From Microbacterium sp. BK668 (GTDB taxonomy: Bacteria; Actinomycetota; Actinomycetes; Actinomycetales; Microbacteriaceae), in contig NZ_SNWG01000001.1 of the NCBI RefSeq assembly GCF_004362195.1, positions 1,674,001 through 1,738,000 of the forward strand: 64,000 nt of DNA. Reading direction: 5' to 3'. The notes under the pieces are model-generated. The model saw only the letters and a program-made list of their open reading frames with translations. It was not told where the DNA came from and did no database searches. Every line of letters starts with the position of its first letter. Within the stretch, counting starts at the first letter, position 1. Below are positions 50,679 through 59,621 of the stretch, piece by piece. The position numbers were made by a program, and so were the translations under genes.

Positions 50679-50727
50679 GTCGTCTCCTTCGTCTCGTGCG
50701 CGGATGGTGGTCGCGAGGGCGGGCGGG

Positions 50728-51048
50728 TCAGCCCGACGGATTCTCGACAGGCATCCCGTCGTCATCGGTCGTCGGCGGCAGATCCTGCTCACCGCCGCGC
50801 GACGCCCGCGGGGAGGCGGCATCCGCGTCCGCCGCCGTCTCCTGGTCGGTGATCGTGCCCTCCGGCTCGCTCTCGACCACGCGATGCGACGTGCCCAGAC
50901 GCGCGGCCAGCCGCTCGCCGGCTTCGACCGCCTCGTCGCGGCTGGAGAAGCTCTGCGACAGCTCGGGCTCATCGATGACGCGCGTCACCCACTGCCCGCG
51001 GTTCGAGAAGGTCTCGACCTCGCGTGCGCTCATCTCCGCGTCGGTCAT
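50728..51048 (-). CDS. DUF2188-like protein
   Basis: A 106-aa protein. Residues 15-68 match the small DUF2188 fold (GQWVTRVIDEPELSQSFSSR, then EAVEAGERLAARLGTSHRVV); the rest is an acidic, Gly/Pro-rich tail. Its ATG overlaps the stop of the DUF2795 gene (ATGA), so the two are co-translated. Function unknown. Confidence 0.8.
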   Translation of the reverse strand: MTDAEMSAREVETFSNRGQWVTRVIDEPELSQSFSSRDEAVEAGERLAARLGTSHRVVESEPEGTITDQETAADADAASPRASRGGEQDLPPTTDDDGMPVENPSG

Positions 51049-51239
51049 CTGTCGAACACCGCTGCGGAGACCTCGGCAGGTGTCTCGAAATCGTCCCGTC
51101 CGGCATTCTCCAGCGCCGAGACGATGTCGTCGGGTGCGCCGTTACGGCGCGCGGCCTCGACGAGCGTCGCGCGGCTGGCGGGGTAGTCGACGCCGGCGAG
51201 GTGCTTCTGCAGGTCGATGGGATTCGGCTGGTCTGCCAT
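51045..51239 (-). CDS. DUF2795 family protein
   Basis: A 64-aa protein of the DUF2795 family (IDLQKHLAGVDYPASRATLV, NGAPDDIVSALENAGRDDFE), a three-helix domain common in soil bacteria without known function. It overlaps the DUF2188 gene by 4 nt and lies 22 nt downstream of a membrane protein gene, completing a small operon. Confidence 0.85.
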   Translation of the reverse strand: MADQPNPIDLQKHLAGVDYPASRATLVEAARRNGAPDDIVSALENAGRDDFETPAEVSAAVFDR

Positions 51240-51261
51240 GGTCTGTTCCGTTTCGTTGCGT

Positions 51262-51594
51262 TCAGCTGAGCTGTTCGATCATGAGGACGAACAGCAGCAG
51301 CACGGTGGAGGACACCGACATGGCTCCCACGAGCCACGCGAAGGCGAGGTTGCGGTTCTTGACGCTGTCGACGGTCATGGCGCAGACGAGCATCGCGCCG
51401 TAGAACGCGCACGTGAGGATGACCCCGGTGAGGCCGATCGGGGGGTTGAGGCTGATCGTCAGGGCGAAGATGAGCACGGCGACCACGGCGAGGACGCCAC
51501 CGGGAACGAGCCAGTACCGCCGGTGCTCGACCTCGAGGGGCGCCTGCTCGCGCACGCCGCCGGGGCCGGCATGCACAGGGGCGACGGGGCTCAC
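51262..51594 (-). CDS. Small membrane protein, function unknown
   Basis: A 110-aa protein with three predicted spans (about 30-49, 56-76 and 86-107) after a Pro/Gly/Glu N-terminus. No family recognised. GTG 51594 follows GGAAGG by 8 nt. It heads the DUF2795-DUF2188 operon; a TACGCT -10 is seen at 51638-51633 on the reverse strand. Confidence 0.75.
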   Translation of the reverse strand: MSPVAPVHAGPGGVREQAPLEVEHRRYWLVPGGVLAVVAVLIFALTISLNPPIGLTGVILTCAFYGAMLVCAMTVDSVKNRNLAFAWLVGAMSVSSTVLLLFVLMIEQLS

Positions 51595-51909
51595 CGGACG
51601 GCCTTCCGGGTGGTGCCTGGAGCGGACCGCACAGCGTATCGACGTCCGTCGGCGCGGCCATGTGTCCCGATGTCGCCCGCGCCGGCCATCCTCGTTCCTT
51701 CCGTCGTTCCCTCAGGGATGACGGTAGGGTCGCGGCATCTGTCGAGGAGGACCCTTGACACGGCCTGAGACACGTGTGTAGCCCGTGCTCCCCGTTCTTC
51801 GGCGAGGTCGAGCCGCGACGCGAGAGCTCCTCCGGCCCTCCCTAACCGAAGCCATGGCGCCTGCGCAACCCCCCGGGCGGGCACGCGGAACCACTCATAC
51901 GGTGGCGAC
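51595..51909. other. 315-nt region between divergent operons
   Basis: It contains the reverse TACGCT promoter, a forward TAGGGT (51725-51730), and a forward GAGGAGG followed by an 8-codon TTG-initiated mini-ORF (51755-51781) ending in TAG, with TTGACA inside it. The right end holds the TACGGT promoter of the SMP-30 gene. No convincing larger gene is seen. Confidence 0.4.
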
Positions 51910-52788
51910 ATGGATGCCGAGCCCACTGTGTTCCGAAGTGGAGAAGGGGCGCTCCTGCCGGAGGGCATCTGGTGGGATGCGCGCACCGACGAGATCGTCT
52001 GGGTCGACATCCGGCGCGGAACACTGCACCGTGGTCGCCTCGACGGCGCCGTCGACGGTTCCGACGACCGCGTCGTGGGACTGCCCGCGCCGCTCGGCGT
52101 CGTGCAGCCCGCTGCCGGCGACGGCTACGTCGCCGCGCTGCGCGATTCCGTCATCCTGCTCGACGCCGACGGCGAGATCGTCCGGACGGTGGCGAGCGTC
52201 CGGCACGCGCACGACGGCATCCGCTTCAACGACGGAAAGGTCGATCCGTTCGGCCGCTTCGTCGTCGGATCGATAGACGAGACGACGGATGCCTCGGACG
52301 CCCGCGTCTATGGCTTCGAATCGGACGGACGGGTGCGGGTGCTCGCCGGCGGTTTCAACAACGCCAACGGCCTCGACTGGTCCGACGGCGGCGAGACCTG
52401 GTTCATCGCGGACACGTCGGATGAGACCGTCTATCTCGCGCCCTATGGGCGATTCGGCGCGACGGGACCGCTCACGCCGTTCTTCGGCGGGCACACGATC
52501 GACGGCATGACCCTCGACGCCGACGGGGCGCTCTGGGGCGCCGTCTACGGCTCCGGCATCGTGCAGCGCTGGGACCTCGACGGCGAGCCGCTCGAGACCA
52601 TTCCGCTCTCCGCGCCCGCCGTCACATCGGTCGGGTTCGGAGGCGCCGATCTCGACGTCCTGTTCGTCGCCTCGGCCCGCGACGGCCTCGACGCCGAGAG
52701 GCTGGCGGAATGCCCCGAGAGCGGCTCGATCTTCCGGGTCGAGGGCGTAGGCCGCGGCCGGCCCGCCCGGACCTTCGGGGTCGGCTGA
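51910..52788 (+). CDS. SMP-30/gluconolactonase family protein
   Basis: Six-bladed beta-propeller of 292 aa, probably a sugar-acid lactonase. The metal-binding region is visible: [17 protein letters not shown] (Glu ligand), [20 protein letters not shown] (Asn ligand) and [13 protein letters not shown] (Asp ligand). ATG 51910 follows TACGGT (51898-51903) by 6 nt, a leaderless start. No sugar-acid operon partner is adjacent; the next gene is an SDR. Confidence 0.9.
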   Translation: MDAEPTVFRSGEGALLPEGIWWDARTDEIVWVDIRRGTLHRGRLDGAVDGSDDRVVGLPAPLGVVQPAAGDGYVAALRDSVILLDADGEIVRTVASVRHAHDGIRFNDGKVDPFGRFVVGSIDETTDASDARVYGFESDGRVRVLAGGFNNANGLDWSDGGETWFIADTSDETVYLAPYGRFGATGPLTPFFGGHTIDGMTLDADGALWGAVYGSGIVQRWDLDGEPLETIPLSAPAVTSVGFGGADLDVLFVASARDGLDAERLAECPESGSIFRVEGVGRGRPARTFGVG

Positions 52789-52841
52789 GCCGAAGCATCC
52801 TCCCAACCCGCAACGATCCGAGATCAGAGACAGGAGACGCG

Positions 52842-53738
52842 ATGTCCCGCGACCAGTACACGTTCACCAACCCCGCCGAGCTCTACTCCGACTTCGACCC
52901 CGAGAAGCAGAAGCAGCCGGAGCCGGGACTGGAGGCCCGGATGCAGCCCAAGCCCGATCTGGGCGAGGACACGTACCGCGGCACCGGCCGTCTGACGGGG
53001 CGCAAGGCGCTTGTCACGGGCGCGGATTCGGGCATCGGGGCGGCGACGGCGATCGCGTTCGCGCGGGAGGGGGCCGACGTCGCGATGTCCTATCTGCCGG
53101 CGGAGGAGAAGGATGCCCAGCGCGTCGCCGGCATCCTGCGGGATGCGGGTGTCACGGTGCTGACCCTTCCCGGCGATCTTCGCGACGCCGACTACTGCCG
53201 CGATCTCGTGCGGCAGACCGTCGACGGGCTGGGCGGACTCGACATCCTGGTCAACAACGGCGGCAAGCAGGTGTTCCAGGAGAGCCTGACGGACCTGTCC
53301 GACGAGCAGTTCGACGACACCTTCAAGACCAACGTGTACGGGATGTTCTGGATCACGAAGGCGGCGCTTCCTCACCTCCAGCCGGGGTCGACGATCATCA
53401 ACACGACGTCGATCCAGGCGTATCAGCCGTCGGAGATCCTCGTCGACTACGCCTCGACGAAGGCCACCATCAACGCCTTCACGAAGGCTCTCGCGCAGCA
53501 GCTCGCGCCGAAGGGCATCCGCGTCAATGCCGTCGCACCGGGGCCGATCTGGACCGCCCTCCAGGTGACCGAGGGCCAGCCCCAGGAGAAGATCGAGTCC
53601 TTCGGCGAGCAGACCCCGCTCGGCCGCGCGGGGCAGCCCGCCGAGCTGGCGCCCGCCTACGTGTTCCTCGCGTCGGCCGAGTCGAGCTACGTCGCCGGGG
53701 AGACGCTCGCCGTCACGGGAGGCTCGCCGACGCCCTGA
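52842..53738 (+). CDS. SDR family oxidoreductase (general-stress type, YhdF/GSP39-like)
   Basis: Short-chain dehydrogenase of 298 aa with a 45-residue N-terminal extension ([20 protein letters not shown]) characteristic of the general stress protein 39 group. Cofactor loop TGADSGIG near residue 63, the NNGG turn, and catalytic Ser-Tyr-Lys in [23 protein letters not shown] has CAGGAG upstream. The substrate is unknown; a role in stress is inferred only from its relatives and the nearby small stress-type proteins. Confidence 0.92.
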   Translation: MSRDQYTFTNPAELYSDFDPEKQKQPEPGLEARMQPKPDLGEDTYRGTGRLTGRKALVTGADSGIGAATAIAFAREGADVAMSYLPAEEKDAQRVAGILRDAGVTVLTLPGDLRDADYCRDLVRQTVDGLGGLDILVNNGGKQVFQESLTDLSDEQFDDTFKTNVYGMFWITKAALPHLQPGSTIINTTSIQAYQPSEILVDYASTKATINAFTKALAQQLAPKGIRVNAVAPGPIWTALQVTEGQPQEKIESFGEQTPLGRAGQPAELAPAYVFLASAESSYVAGETLAVTGGSPTP

Positions 53739-53894
53739 CACGCAAGCGCCGGCACCGCCTCGTCGTGCCGCGGCGGATGCGCGGCCCGAGACGGCGCCGG
53801 TGGATCCGGGAGCCGTACCCCGAGGGGATACCACGGCGTCGCGGGCGCGGCAATCCCCCTCGCCCCGGTTCTCGCGGATCGCACAGTGGCCTGC

Positions 53895-54653
53895 ATGACA
53901 CGGGATCGGGATGGCGTCACCGGAATCGCAGAGGGCGTCTTCCGCCTGCACCGGGCGGGGGTGAACTGCTACCTCGTCGCGGCGAGCGACGGCTTGACGC
54001 TGGTGGACGCCGGGCTTCCGGGAACCTGGCCGGTGCTCCAGCAGGCTCTGACGCAGATTCGAGCTCGTGTCGCCGACATCGACGCGGTGATCCTGACTCA
54101 CGGTCACTTCGATCACGTCGGCATGAGCCGGCGGCTGAGCGACGACCACAGCGTCGAGTCGCACATCCACGTCGCCGATGCGCTGCTGGCGCGGCATCCC
54201 TACCGCTACCGTCACGAGTCTCCGCGCGTGCTGTATCCCTTCCGCCATCCGCGCGGTGTGCCGATCCTCACGGCGATGGCCGGGGCGGGCGCGCTCACGG
54301 TGAAAGGCATCACCCCGGTCGTGGATGTCGTCCCGACGCAGCCCCTCGACGTGCCGGGCGGTCTCGTGCCGGTGTGGTCGCCGGGGCACACCAACGGGCA
54401 CTGCGGCTTCCACCTCGCCGGTCGCGGCATCCTCTTCTCCGGCGATGCCCTCGTGACCCTCGACCCCTACACGGGACGCACGGGTCCGCGCGTGGTCGCG
54501 CGAGCGGCGACGGCGGATGCCTCGACCGCGCTGCGCAGCCTCGGGAACCTCGCCGCGACCGAAGCGACCCTCGTGCTGCCGGGACACGGCCGTCCGTACG
54601 AGGGGGACGTGCGCCGCGCGGTGAAGGACGCGCTGGCCGAGAAGGTCGCGTGA
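53895..54653 (+). CDS. MBL-fold metallohydrolase
   Basis: Metallo-beta-lactamase-fold hydrolase of 252 aa, glyoxalase-II-like. The metal site is THGHFDHVG (HxHxDH), GHTNGHC (third His), FSGDAL (Asp) and LPGHGRP (last His). ATG 53895 is preferred, with CACAGT 7 nt upstream as a possible leaderless -10; a GTG three codons earlier is possible. The substrate is unknown. Confidence 0.9.
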   Translation: MTRDRDGVTGIAEGVFRLHRAGVNCYLVAASDGLTLVDAGLPGTWPVLQQALTQIRARVADIDAVILTHGHFDHVGMSRRLSDDHSVESHIHVADALLARHPYRYRHESPRVLYPFRHPRGVPILTAMAGAGALTVKGITPVVDVVPTQPLDVPGGLVPVWSPGHTNGHCGFHLAGRGILFSGDALVTLDPYTGRTGPRVVARAATADASTALRSLGNLAATEATLVLPGHGRPYEGDVRRAVKDALAEKVA

Positions 54654-54746
54654 CGCGGCGTCTGCCGTGCCCGCTCAGGGGAGGATGCGCGGGCGAAGGG
54701 AACGCGCGGGCGAATGGGCGCCGGCGGGCGAACGTAGGGTGGAGAC

Positions 54747-55160
54747 GTGACGTTCGAGCCGCAGAAGCCCGCCACCCCGCGCCCGGCGACCGGATCGATC
54801 GTCGGGGCCTTCGCGATCGACATCGTTCTCGTCGGCGTCTTCTCGGCGATCGGGCGAGCCAGTCACGGTGAGGACGCCCTCGCGGGGCTCCTCGAGACGG
54901 CCTGGCCGTTCCTCGTCGGAGTCGTCGTCGGCTGGCTCGTCCAGCAGGCGTGGCGCGACCCGCTCTCGCCCGTTCGCACCGGTCTCGGCGTGTGGGGAGC
55001 GACACTCGTGGTCGGGATGCTCCTGCGCACCCTCTCGGGTCAGGGCATCGCGATCCCGTTCGTGATCGTCGCCGCGATCGTGCTCTTCGCCTTCCTCGTG
55101 GGCTGGCGAGCGATCGTGGCGGTCGTCACGAGAGTCCGCACCGGACCGACGGCGAAGTAG
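54747..55160 (+). CDS. DUF3054 family membrane protein
   Basis: A 137-aa protein with four predicted spans and the DUF3054 features IDIVLVGVFSAIGRASHGED and WPFLVGVVVGWL. Function unknown. GTG 54747 follows TAGGGT (54735-54740) by 6 nt. Three copies of GCGGGCGAA (54689, 54706, 54724) stand upstream of the promoter. Confidence 0.88.
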   Translation: MTFEPQKPATPRPATGSIVGAFAIDIVLVGVFSAIGRASHGEDALAGLLETAWPFLVGVVVGWLVQQAWRDPLSPVRTGLGVWGATLVVGMLLRTLSGQGIAIPFVIVAAIVLFAFLVGWRAIVAVVTRVRTGPTAK

Positions 55161-55185
55161 CCGGCGCCGCGGACCCCGGCATCCG

Positions 55186-56214
55186 TCAGCTCCGCGTGCC
55201 CGTCCAGCCCAGGGCGGGTGCGACGTGGGTGGCGAACGACTCCACGATGCGCAGGTTGAAGTCCACCCCGAGCTGGCTCGGGATCGTGAGCATCAGCGTG
55301 TCGGCACTGGCGATCGCCGCGTCCTCCTTGAGCTGCTCGATCAGCACGTCGGGCGCGGCGGCGTAGGTCTTGCCGAACGTGGAACGCATGCCGTCGATGT
55401 AGCCGACGCCCTCGCCGTCCTGCCGCCCGCCGAAGTAGAACTCGTCCTCGGCGGTGGTGAGCGGGAAGATCGAGCGGCTGACCGACACGCGAGGCTCGCC
55501 GTCATGTCCGGCGTCCCGCCAGGCGGTGCGGAAGGCATCGATCTGCTCCGCCTGGAGCACGTCGAACGGCAGACCGCGGTCTTCGGTCAGGAGGGTCGAC
55601 GACATCAGATTCACGCCGGTGCGGCCCGCCCACTCCGCCGAGTCGCGGTTGCCCGCACCCCACCAGATGCGCGACCGCAATCCAGGCGAGAACGGCTCGA
55701 TTCGCTGCAGGCCGGTGCCGCCGCCGAACGGGCTGTGCGGGTCGCGCTCGGCGAGCCCCTCTCCCTCGATCGCGCGCAGGAAGAGCGCGAAGTGGTCGCG
55801 CGCGATGTCGGCGCCGCGCGGGTCTGCCGACCCCGTATAGCCGAACGCCTCGTAGCCGCGGACGACGGTCTCGGGTGACCCGCGGCTCACTCCGAGTGCC
55901 AGCCGCCCGCCGCTGAGCAGGTCGACGGATGCCGCTTCCTCGGCGAGGTGGAGAGGGTTCTCATACCGCATGTCGATCACGCCCGTGCCGACCTCGATGC
56001 GCTCGGTCCGCGCCGCGATCGCCGCCAGGAGAGGCATGGGGGAGGACTGCTGGCGTGCGAAGTGGTGCACGCGGAAGTACGCCCCGTCGACGCCCAGTTC
56101 GTCCATGCCCTGAGCGAGATCGATCGCCTGGAGCATCGAGTCGCCGGCGGTCAGCTCGCGCCCGCCGCCGAGGGGTCCGTAGTGTCCGAACGAGAGTGTT
56201 CCGAAGCGCTTCAC
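55186..56214 (-). CDS. LLM class flavin-dependent oxidoreductase
   Basis: Luciferase-like monooxygenase family protein, 342 aa, TIM barrel binding FMN or F420. Visible: FRVHHFARQQSSPMPLLAAI, RIEVGTGVIDMRYENPLHLA and DLLSGGRLALGVSRGSPE (flavin-phosphate region). GTG 56214 is the likely start; TACCGT lies 10 nt before it and no ribosome site is seen, so the start is uncertain. The substrate is unknown. Confidence 0.88.
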   Translation of the reverse strand: MKRFGTLSFGHYGPLGGGRELTAGDSMLQAIDLAQGMDELGVDGAYFRVHHFARQQSSPMPLLAAIAARTERIEVGTGVIDMRYENPLHLAEEAASVDLLSGGRLALGVSRGSPETVVRGYEAFGYTGSADPRGADIARDHFALFLRAIEGEGLAERDPHSPFGGGTGLQRIEPFSPGLRSRIWWGAGNRDSAEWAGRTGVNLMSSTLLTEDRGLPFDVLQAEQIDAFRTAWRDAGHDGEPRVSVSRSIFPLTTAEDEFYFGGRQDGEGVGYIDGMRSTFGKTYAAAPDVLIEQLKEDAAIASADTLMLTIPSQLGVDFNLRIVESFATHVAPALGWTGTRS

Positions 56215-56346
56215 GATGACTGCAACGGTACGCCCGCGGCATCCATTCCGGTGAATGCATCCTCGGGTCGGCGCTGTCGCCGCGGGGCCCCATCGAGCAT
56301 GGCCGGTGCCTACCATGGCATAACGGATGTGACGGAGGGAGGCGAG

Positions 56347-56859
56347 ATGGTCCAGGTCCGCGTGGCCGGTGTCGCCCTCGACGCGACGCAGCAGCATGTG
56401 ATCCTCCTCAAGCCCATCGACGAGCTTCCCGGCGAAGGGCAGATCCTGCCGATCTGGATCGGGCAGCAGGAGGCGACGTCGATCCTCATCGCGATCGAGG
56501 GGGCCGAGGTGCCGCGCCCGCTCGCCCACGACCTCATGCGGAACATGCTCGATTCCCTCGGCGCACGGGTGACGCGCGTGGAGGTCTCGCGCATCGACGA
56601 CGGCACGTTCTACGCCGAGATCACCCTCGAGACGGCGGCCGGGCAGCGGATCGTCGATTCCCGGCCCTCGGACGCCGTGGCTCTCGCGTCGCGCGTGGGC
56701 GCACCCATCTGGGTCGCCGACGCCGTGATGGACGAGGCCGGGATGGCGGACAACGTCACCGAGGTCGGCGAGGGCGAAGAGGCCGAGACCGACATCAGCG
56801 AGCGGCTGGACGAGTTCAAGCGATTCATCGACGACGTCGACCCGGAGGACTTCCGCTGA
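56347..56859 (+). CDS. Bifunctional nuclease family protein (DUF151)
   Basis: A 170-aa protein of the DUF151/BFN family (PIWIGQQEATSILIAIEG, RPLAHDLMRNMLDSLGARV, SRPSDAVALASRVGAPIWVA). Plant members show DNase and RNase activity; bacterial roles are not established. An acidic C-terminal helix is typical. ATG 56347 has GGAGGGAGG upstream; longer frames upstream overlap the divergent flavoprotein gene. Confidence 0.92.
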   Translation: MVQVRVAGVALDATQQHVILLKPIDELPGEGQILPIWIGQQEATSILIAIEGAEVPRPLAHDLMRNMLDSLGARVTRVEVSRIDDGTFYAEITLETAAGQRIVDSRPSDAVALASRVGAPIWVADAVMDEAGMADNVTEVGEGEEAETDISERLDEFKRFIDDVDPEDFR

Positions 56860-56974
56860 GCCCGACCGGCGGCGGCCCTGTGGCCCCGCGGGCCCCGCGG
56901 CGCCCGCGGACCACCCCGGTGACGCGGGCCGCCCCCGCCGGCATCGCCCTCAGCGCGCCCCGTCGACCGGGCCG

Positions 56975-57187
56975 TCAGGACAGCTTGCGCAGCGCCGAGC
57001 CCTTGTGCGCCGCCCGGTCTCCGCTCTTGTCCGACTCCACGATGTACGACGGCTCGTCGTCCGATGCGGTGAACTTCTGGCCGGCGAACTGGAAATCGCT
57101 CGTGCGCTTCTCCACGACCTTCCCCTGCGTGCGTCCCTGAGACGTGTTCCAGCTGACGCGGTCGCCTTTCGACAGGTCGTTCGCCAC
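56975..57187 (-). CDS. DUF2945 (HVA1-like, Tudor-type) small protein
   Basis: A 70-aa protein of the DUF2945 family: KGDRVSWNTSQGRTQGKVVE, then DEPSYIVESDKSGDRAAHKG. It is a single SH3/Tudor-like domain of unknown function, common in soil bacteria and fungi. The GTG start has AGGAG 6 nt upstream. Confidence 0.9.
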   Translation of the reverse strand: MANDLSKGDRVSWNTSQGRTQGKVVEKRTSDFQFAGQKFTASDDEPSYIVESDKSGDRAAHKGSALRKLS

Positions 57188-57336
57188 GGGTTCTCCTCTG
57201 CTCGAGTCTGGGATGATGCGTCGATCGCGGCATCCGTCGTCTCATCGTCGTTCGGGAGCCCCCCGCAGCGGAACGGGGTTGACGACCCGCGTCAAGGGCC
57301 CTTCCGCCTTCTCGCTGCTCGTCGTAGGTTCGGGGC

Positions 57337-57702
57337 GTGGTGGATCGTGCGGTGCCCAATCTTCCGTCGCGCTCGTTCGAGGCGACGGCCGCGTTCTACG
57401 GCGGGTTCGGCTTCGAGGTCGCCTACGACGACGGAGGCTGGCTGATCCTCCGCCGTGGAACCGTCGTGCTCGAGTTCTTCCTGTGGCCCGAGCTCGACCC
57501 CTACTCGAGCGGGTACATGGCGAGCATCCGCGTCGCCGATGTGGAAGAGCTGTTCGCCGCCGTGCGTGCCAGCGGAGTGCCCGAGGTCGTCACCGGCATC
57601 CCGCGGCTCATCCCGATCGCCCTGCAGGAGTGGGGGCAGCGGGCGGGATACCTGATCGACCTGGACGGGACGCAGCTCCACCTCATCGAGGACGCCGGCT
57701 GA
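57337..57702 (+). CDS. VOC family (glyoxalase/bleomycin-resistance fold) protein
   Basis: A 121-aa single-chain VOC protein (VPNLPSRSFEATAAFYGGFG, LILRRGTVVLEFFLW, LIDLDGTQLHLIE). Resembles bleomycin-binding resistance proteins in length and fold; binding of any drug is unproven. GTG 57337 follows TAGGTT (57325-57330) by 6 nt. The next gene starts one base after its stop. Confidence 0.88.
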   Translation: MVDRAVPNLPSRSFEATAAFYGGFGFEVAYDDGGWLILRRGTVVLEFFLWPELDPYSSGYMASIRVADVEELFAAVRASGVPEVVTGIPRLIPIALQEWGQRAGYLIDLDGTQLHLIEDAG

Positions 57703-57703
57703 C

Positions 57704-58468
57704 GTGACGTACCCGATCGGCTCGACCAACGAGGTCGGCGGCCCCGACGGCTACTCCTACGGCGCCGTCGTCGTCCGCGCCGGCTCCGACGCGCAGGCCC
57801 CCTTCGAGGAGCTGCTGCGCAGCATCCGCTTCACCGGCTGGATCGCTCCGCCCGCCGACGACTGGCTCGTCGCGCTCGGCGACCCCGGCGCCGGGGTCGT
57901 CGCCGCGGAGCGACGCGGCATCATCGAGGTCGGCGGGATGGCCGCCGAGCACATCGCCGCGCCTGTCCTGGCGCTGCGGGTGCGTCGCGACCGGCAGCTG
58001 GCGATCGTCGCATGGGACGGCGCCGAGGAGATCGGCCGCTACTCCAGCGATCCCTCGCAGGAGCCCGGCGACGACGACGACATCCTCGCCGAGCCGGTCG
58101 GCGTGGCCTTCGCCTTCGCGTTCGCGAGGCTGGTCGGAAGGGAGGAGGTCGCCGAGGACCTCGCCGACCTCCTCGCGGAGGAGCTCGACCCCGACAGCGT
58201 CTACGAGTCCGAGCGGCTCCGGCAGGCGCTCCGACTGCTCGGGATGCCGGACTGGATCGTCGCTGCGAACTCCCTTCCGCGCGACATCCCGACCGGTCCG
58301 CGCGCGGCCGAGCTGGTCCGCCTGCGCGCCGGACGGAGCGGCTTCCCGGGCTGGGTCCGGCACGCGTTCATCCGTCGGCTGCGCCGGCGTCGCGCGGCTC
58401 CGCCCGCCATCGCCGACCCGCCCCGGCAGAGCCAGGGCATGGGTGGCATCGAGCCCTGGATGTTCTGA
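57704..58468 (+). CDS. Uncharacterised protein
   Basis: A 254-aa soluble protein that I do not recognise. The N-terminal half is mixed alpha/beta with SYGAVVVRAGSDAQAPFEEL; the second half has a helical segment (EEVAEDLADLLAEELDPDSV), then a strongly basic Arg patch and a Pro-rich end. The GTG start sits 1 nt past the VOC gene stop, so the two are probably co-transcribed. Codon use is like its neighbours. Hypothetical. Confidence 0.75.
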   Translation: MTYPIGSTNEVGGPDGYSYGAVVVRAGSDAQAPFEELLRSIRFTGWIAPPADDWLVALGDPGAGVVAAERRGIIEVGGMAAEHIAAPVLALRVRRDRQLAIVAWDGAEEIGRYSSDPSQEPGDDDDILAEPVGVAFAFAFARLVGREEVAEDLADLLAEELDPDSVYESERLRQALRLLGMPDWIVAANSLPRDIPTGPRAAELVRLRAGRSGFPGWVRHAFIRRLRRRRAAPPAIADPPRQSQGMGGIEPWMF

Positions 58469-58541
58469 CCTCGCCGGACAGCGGATGCCTAGACTGCGAC
58501 CGGGGCTGTCGCCCTCGCGGCCTTATCGAGAAGGAGCAGGA

Positions 58542-59621
58542 ATGCAACTGGGAATGGTGGGACTCGGCCGGATGGGGGCGAACATCGTGCGCCGCCTCAT
58601 GCGCGACGGCCACGAGTGCGTCGTCTACGACGTCAACACCGAGGCCGTCACGGCCCTCGCGGGCGAGGGTGCGATCGGCTCGTCGAGCCTGGCGGACTTC
58701 GCCGCGAAGCTCGAGGCGCCGCGGGCGGTCTGGCTCATGATCCCCGCCGGGCTCACAGGCACCGTCGTCGATCAGGTGGCGGACGTGCTCGAGCCGGGCG
58801 ACATCATCATCGACGGCGGCAACTCGAACTACAAGGACGACGTGCGCCGCGCCGCGAAGCTCAAGGACGCCGGCATCCGATACGTCGATGTGGGCACGAG
58901 CGGCGGGGTCTTCGGCCTCGACCGCGGCTACTGCCTCATGGTCGGCGGTCCGGACGAGGCCTTCCGGCAGATCGAGCCGGTGCTCAAGACGATCGCACCG
59001 GGAAGCGGGGAGGTCCCGCGCACCCCCGGCCGGGAAGGCGACTTCGCGCCCGAGGAGCTGGGGTACCTCCACTGCGGGCCGTCGGGCGCGGGGCACTTCG
59101 TCAAGATGGTGCACAACGGCATCGAGTACGGCATCATGGCGGCGCTCGCCGAGGGCCTCAACATCCTCGAGCACGCCGACGCAGGGGTGCGCGAGGCGGA
59201 GCACTCGGCCGAGGTCGCGCCGCTGGAGGAGCCGGAGTTCTACCAGTTCACGATCGATACCGCCAAGGTGTCCGAGCTGTGGCGCCGCGGGTCGGTGATC
59301 TCGTCGTGGCTCCTGGACCTCACCGCTGCCGCGCTGACGCAGAACCCGACGCTCGATGGGCTCGCGGGGAGGGTCTCGGACTCGGGCGAGGGGCGGTGGA
59401 CCGTCAAGGCGGCCGTCGACACGGGGGTTCCCGCGCCCGTGCTCGCGGCATCGCTCTTCGAACGGTTCGCCTCGCGCGGCGAGGATCACTTCGCCAACCA
59501 GGTCCTGTCGGCGATGCGGCTGCAGTTCGGCGGGCATCAGGAGCTGCCCGCGGGCGACGTGCTCGAGGCGGGCGGCCGCAAGTCCGAGTCGTCCTCGACG
59601 GGCCAATCGCAGGGCGCATGA
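58542..59621 (+). CDS. gnd: 6-phosphogluconate dehydrogenase, decarboxylating (short type)
   Basis: Oxidative decarboxylation of 6-phosphogluconate to ribulose 5-phosphate in the pentose phosphate pathway. 359 aa, the short form found in Gram-positive bacteria, often NAD-linked. GLGRMGAN near residues 6-13, IIDGGNSNYKDD, and catalytic Lys/Asn in SGAGHFVKMVHNGIEYG. ATG 58542 has GGAG and a TAGACT promoter about 45 nt upstream. A Ser/Gly-rich tail ends the protein. Its stop overlaps the next gene (ATGA). Confidence 0.95.
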   Translation: MQLGMVGLGRMGANIVRRLMRDGHECVVYDVNTEAVTALAGEGAIGSSSLADFAAKLEAPRAVWLMIPAGLTGTVVDQVADVLEPGDIIIDGGNSNYKDDVRRAAKLKDAGIRYVDVGTSGGVFGLDRGYCLMVGGPDEAFRQIEPVLKTIAPGSGEVPRTPGREGDFAPEELGYLHCGPSGAGHFVKMVHNGIEYGIMAALAEGLNILEHADAGVREAEHSAEVAPLEEPEFYQFTIDTAKVSELWRRGSVISSWLLDLTAAALTQNPTLDGLAGRVSDSGEGRWTVKAAVDTGVPAPVLAASLFERFASRGEDHFANQVLSAMRLQFGGHQELPAGDVLEAGGRKSESSSTGQSQGA

